Assembly: GCA_021815905.1 (NCBI GenBank)
Contig: JAKAZP010000093.1
Span: 1-8,487, forward strand
Length of the DNA: 8,487 nucleotides
Direction of reading: 5' to 3'
Source: Pseudomonadota bacterium
GTDB taxonomy: Bacteria; Pseudomonadota; Gammaproteobacteria; Steroidobacterales; Steroidobacteraceae
Both the position numbers and the translations under genes were made by a program. This document shows, one piece after another, positions 7,093 to 8,487 of this stretch. Within the stretch, counting starts at the first letter, position 1. Each line of letters opens with the position of its first letter. The notes below the pieces were generated by a model. That model was not told where the DNA came from and made no database searches. It worked only from the letters and a program-made list of their open reading frames with translations.

Positions 7093-8487
7093 TCAGCCGG
7101 ACAAAGACTGCAGCTCGAGCAGCGCACCGATGTGCTTCCTGTAATTGCGCCAGCGGCCCACCGAGTGCGCGTAGATGGGCTGGCGAACCTGCCATTTGCT
7201 GGCGGTCCCCACGGCGCGCGGGGTTCGATGGTATTCGAGACAGCGCGGGTCCCACGGCAGGCCGATGAACTCGATGATTCGGCGGCTCCACTTCTGCGGC
7301 TCCGCCACCAGCTCGGCATAGGGCACTTCGAGCAGAGTCCCGGGCGGAAGCGCCCGGCGCCAGTGCTCCATCAGGCGATGATGCTCGCGGTAGTAGTGCG
7401 CGAGGTCCGACAGGTCCATGGTGAAGTTCGCCGCGCTGGAGAAGTCCTGGAAATAGCACGACAGGCAGGTGTCGAGCGGGTCGCGGCTCGTATACACGAT
7501 ACGCGCGCGCGGAAGCGCCAGGTGAATGAGGCCGAGGTGCTTCGCGTTGAACAGCGACTTGTCCACGACCCGGGCCGCATCCGCCGAATGGCGCGCGAGC
7601 TCGCGCAGGTACGAATCCGCCAGCCGGCGCGCCAGCGGCTCATCGGGCGGCGCATCGCGCAGCGTCCGCTCATGCCGCCGCGACGCCTCGCTCCAGAATT
7701 CGAGCTCGCCCGCTCCGAACGCGTCCGGGTGCGAGGCGATGATCTGCTCCACCAGGGAGCTGCCCGAGCGCATCATGCCGGCGACGAATACCGGCCTCGA
7801 TGAGTCGCTCGCGCCCTCCGCCGGCCGCGCGAGGCGCTCGCTCGTGTAGATGCGGATCATGGCATCGACGAAAGCCGCCGTCGCCGCGCGATCGTAAGGC
7901 GGCACCAGACGCCGGGTGAACGCGTTGCCGCGCTCGTACTCCTCGAACGCCCGCGAATACTGCCCGAGGTCGTCGAAATACTTCCCCAGTGCGAAGCGCA
8001 GCCTCGACTCCTCGAAAGCCGACACCCCGGATGCGAGCGTCCGCTGCACGCCCTCGAGCCAGTCGCCGTCCGCTGCCGTCATCCGCCGCTGGCCCGCGAG
8101 CTGCGCCCAGGCCGCGGATTTCAGCGGATCGCTCTCGAGCGCGGCTCGATAGCGCCGTTCCGCCTCCGCGAACCGGCCCTCGGCGGCCTCCAGATCCCCG
8201 AGTGCGCAGAGCGCGCTCGCGTTGCGCGGTTGCGCCTGGAGCGCCTGCTCGAAGCGGTCGCGGGCCTCGGCGCGCTCCCCGCGCAGCACGAGCACCACTC
8301 CGAGCGCCACCCGGGCCTCCGGATTGGCCGGGTCGTGCTTGACCGCGCGGCGCAGCGCGACTTCCGCCGCCGGGAACTGGCCCTTCCACTGCAGCAGGAC
8401 GCCCAGCATGAAATGCGCATCGGCGCAGTCGGGCTTGATGTCGGCCGCGCGGCGATACGCCTGCTCCGCCTCGTCATACCGGCCGAG
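7093..8487 (-). CDS. TPR-repeat sulfotransferase family protein, N-terminus cut by window edge
   Basis: The 464 visible codons encode an N-terminal TPR array joined to a PAPS-dependent sulfotransferase domain (Sulfotransfer_3-like). The frame is open to the right edge, so the start and more TPRs lie outside. The visible part begins inside a TPR (LGRYDEAEQAYRRAADIKP). Three full 34-residue repeats follow at about 20-125 and a further TPR-like unit at about 161-190. The PAPS 5'-phosphosulfate loop is at 234-246 (FVAGMMRSGSSLV), with the conserved RSG followed by SS. The VDKSLFN segment carries a conserved lysine (K310), and the 3'-phosphate-binding segment RIVYTSRDPLDTCLSCYF is at 329-346. Known relatives transfer sulfate from PAPS to peptide tyrosines, carbohydrates or small molecules, but nothing here reveals the acceptor. 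There is no signal peptide in the visible part. It converges on pilR and shares no operon in the window. Family assignment is strong; function in the cell is unknown. Confidence 0.9.
   Translation of the reverse strand, partial: LGRYDEAEQAYRRAADIKPDCADAHFMLGVLLQWKGQFPAAEVALRRAVKHDPANPEARVALGVVLVLRGERAEARDRFEQALQAQPRNASALCALGDLEAAEGRFAEAERRYRAALESDPLKSAAWAQLAGQRRMTAADGDWLEGVQRTLASGVSAFEESRLRFALGKYFDDLGQYSRAFEEYERGNAFTRRLVPPYDRAATAAFVDAMIRIYTSERLARPAEGASDSSRPVFVAGMMRSGSSLVEQIIASHPDAFGAGELEFWSEASRRHERTLRDAPPDEPLARRLADSYLRELARHSADAARVVDKSLFNAKHLGLIHLALPRARIVYTSRDPLDTCLSCYFQDFSSAANFTMDLSDLAHYYREHHRLMEHWRRALPPGTLLEVPYAELVAEPQKWSRRIIEFIGLPWDPRCLEYHRTPRAVGTASKWQVRQPIYAHSVGRWRNYRKHIGALLELQSLSG

Noticed and set aside
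1..8487. CRISPR arrays, insertion sequences, tRNA or rRNA genes, attachment sites, phage or defence genes
   Set aside because: None of the expected repeats, motifs or protein families were seen. The window is almost fully occupied by five conserved genes.

Overview
The window is GC-rich, compact, protein-coding DNA. It most likely comes from a gammaproteobacterium of the Xanthomonadales / Nevskiales / Steroidobacter-like branch. This rests on three things: the strong G/C bias at third codon positions, the very Pseudomonas/Xanthomonas-like PilS and PilR proteins, and the head-to-head placement of sucCD and pilSR, an arrangement I recall from Xanthomonas and Xylella. The lineage is inferred from gene content only, with no marker rRNA present.

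Layout. From 3820 down to the left edge, on the minus strand, runs a probable operon sucC-sucD-nadE: the two succinyl-CoA synthetase subunits, followed by a glutamine-dependent NAD+ synthetase whose C-terminal end lies beyond the window. sucC and sucD overlap by 4 bp, and nadE starts 6 bp after the sucD stop. A 177-bp divergent intergenic region (3821-3997) separates this operon from pilS-pilR on the plus strand (3998-7011). These encode the membrane histidine kinase and the sigma54-dependent response regulator that control type IV pilin expression, and they overlap by 4 bp (GTGA). After an 81-bp convergent gap comes a minus-strand TPR-sulfotransferase gene (7093 to the right edge), whose N-terminal start lies outside the window.

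How the genes work together. SucC and SucD form one TCA-cycle enzyme, and NadE makes the NAD+ used by that cycle, so the left operon is central metabolism. PilS and PilR form a signalling pair whose usual target, pilA, is not in the window. The sulfotransferase is an independent accessory gene whose substrate cannot be read from the sequence.

Most of the window is ordinary conserved biology. The clearest anomaly is SucD: a normal 288-residue alpha subunit is followed by an in-frame, 96-residue, very basic Ala/Arg/Lys/Pro/Ser tail resembling histone-H1-like or AlgP-like tails. The tail DNA also carries two copies of a self-complementary GC 10-mer that could form a strong hairpin just upstream of nadE, and nadE itself lacks a recognisable Shine-Dalgarno. 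No RNA genes, insertion sequences, CRISPR arrays or attachment sites were seen.
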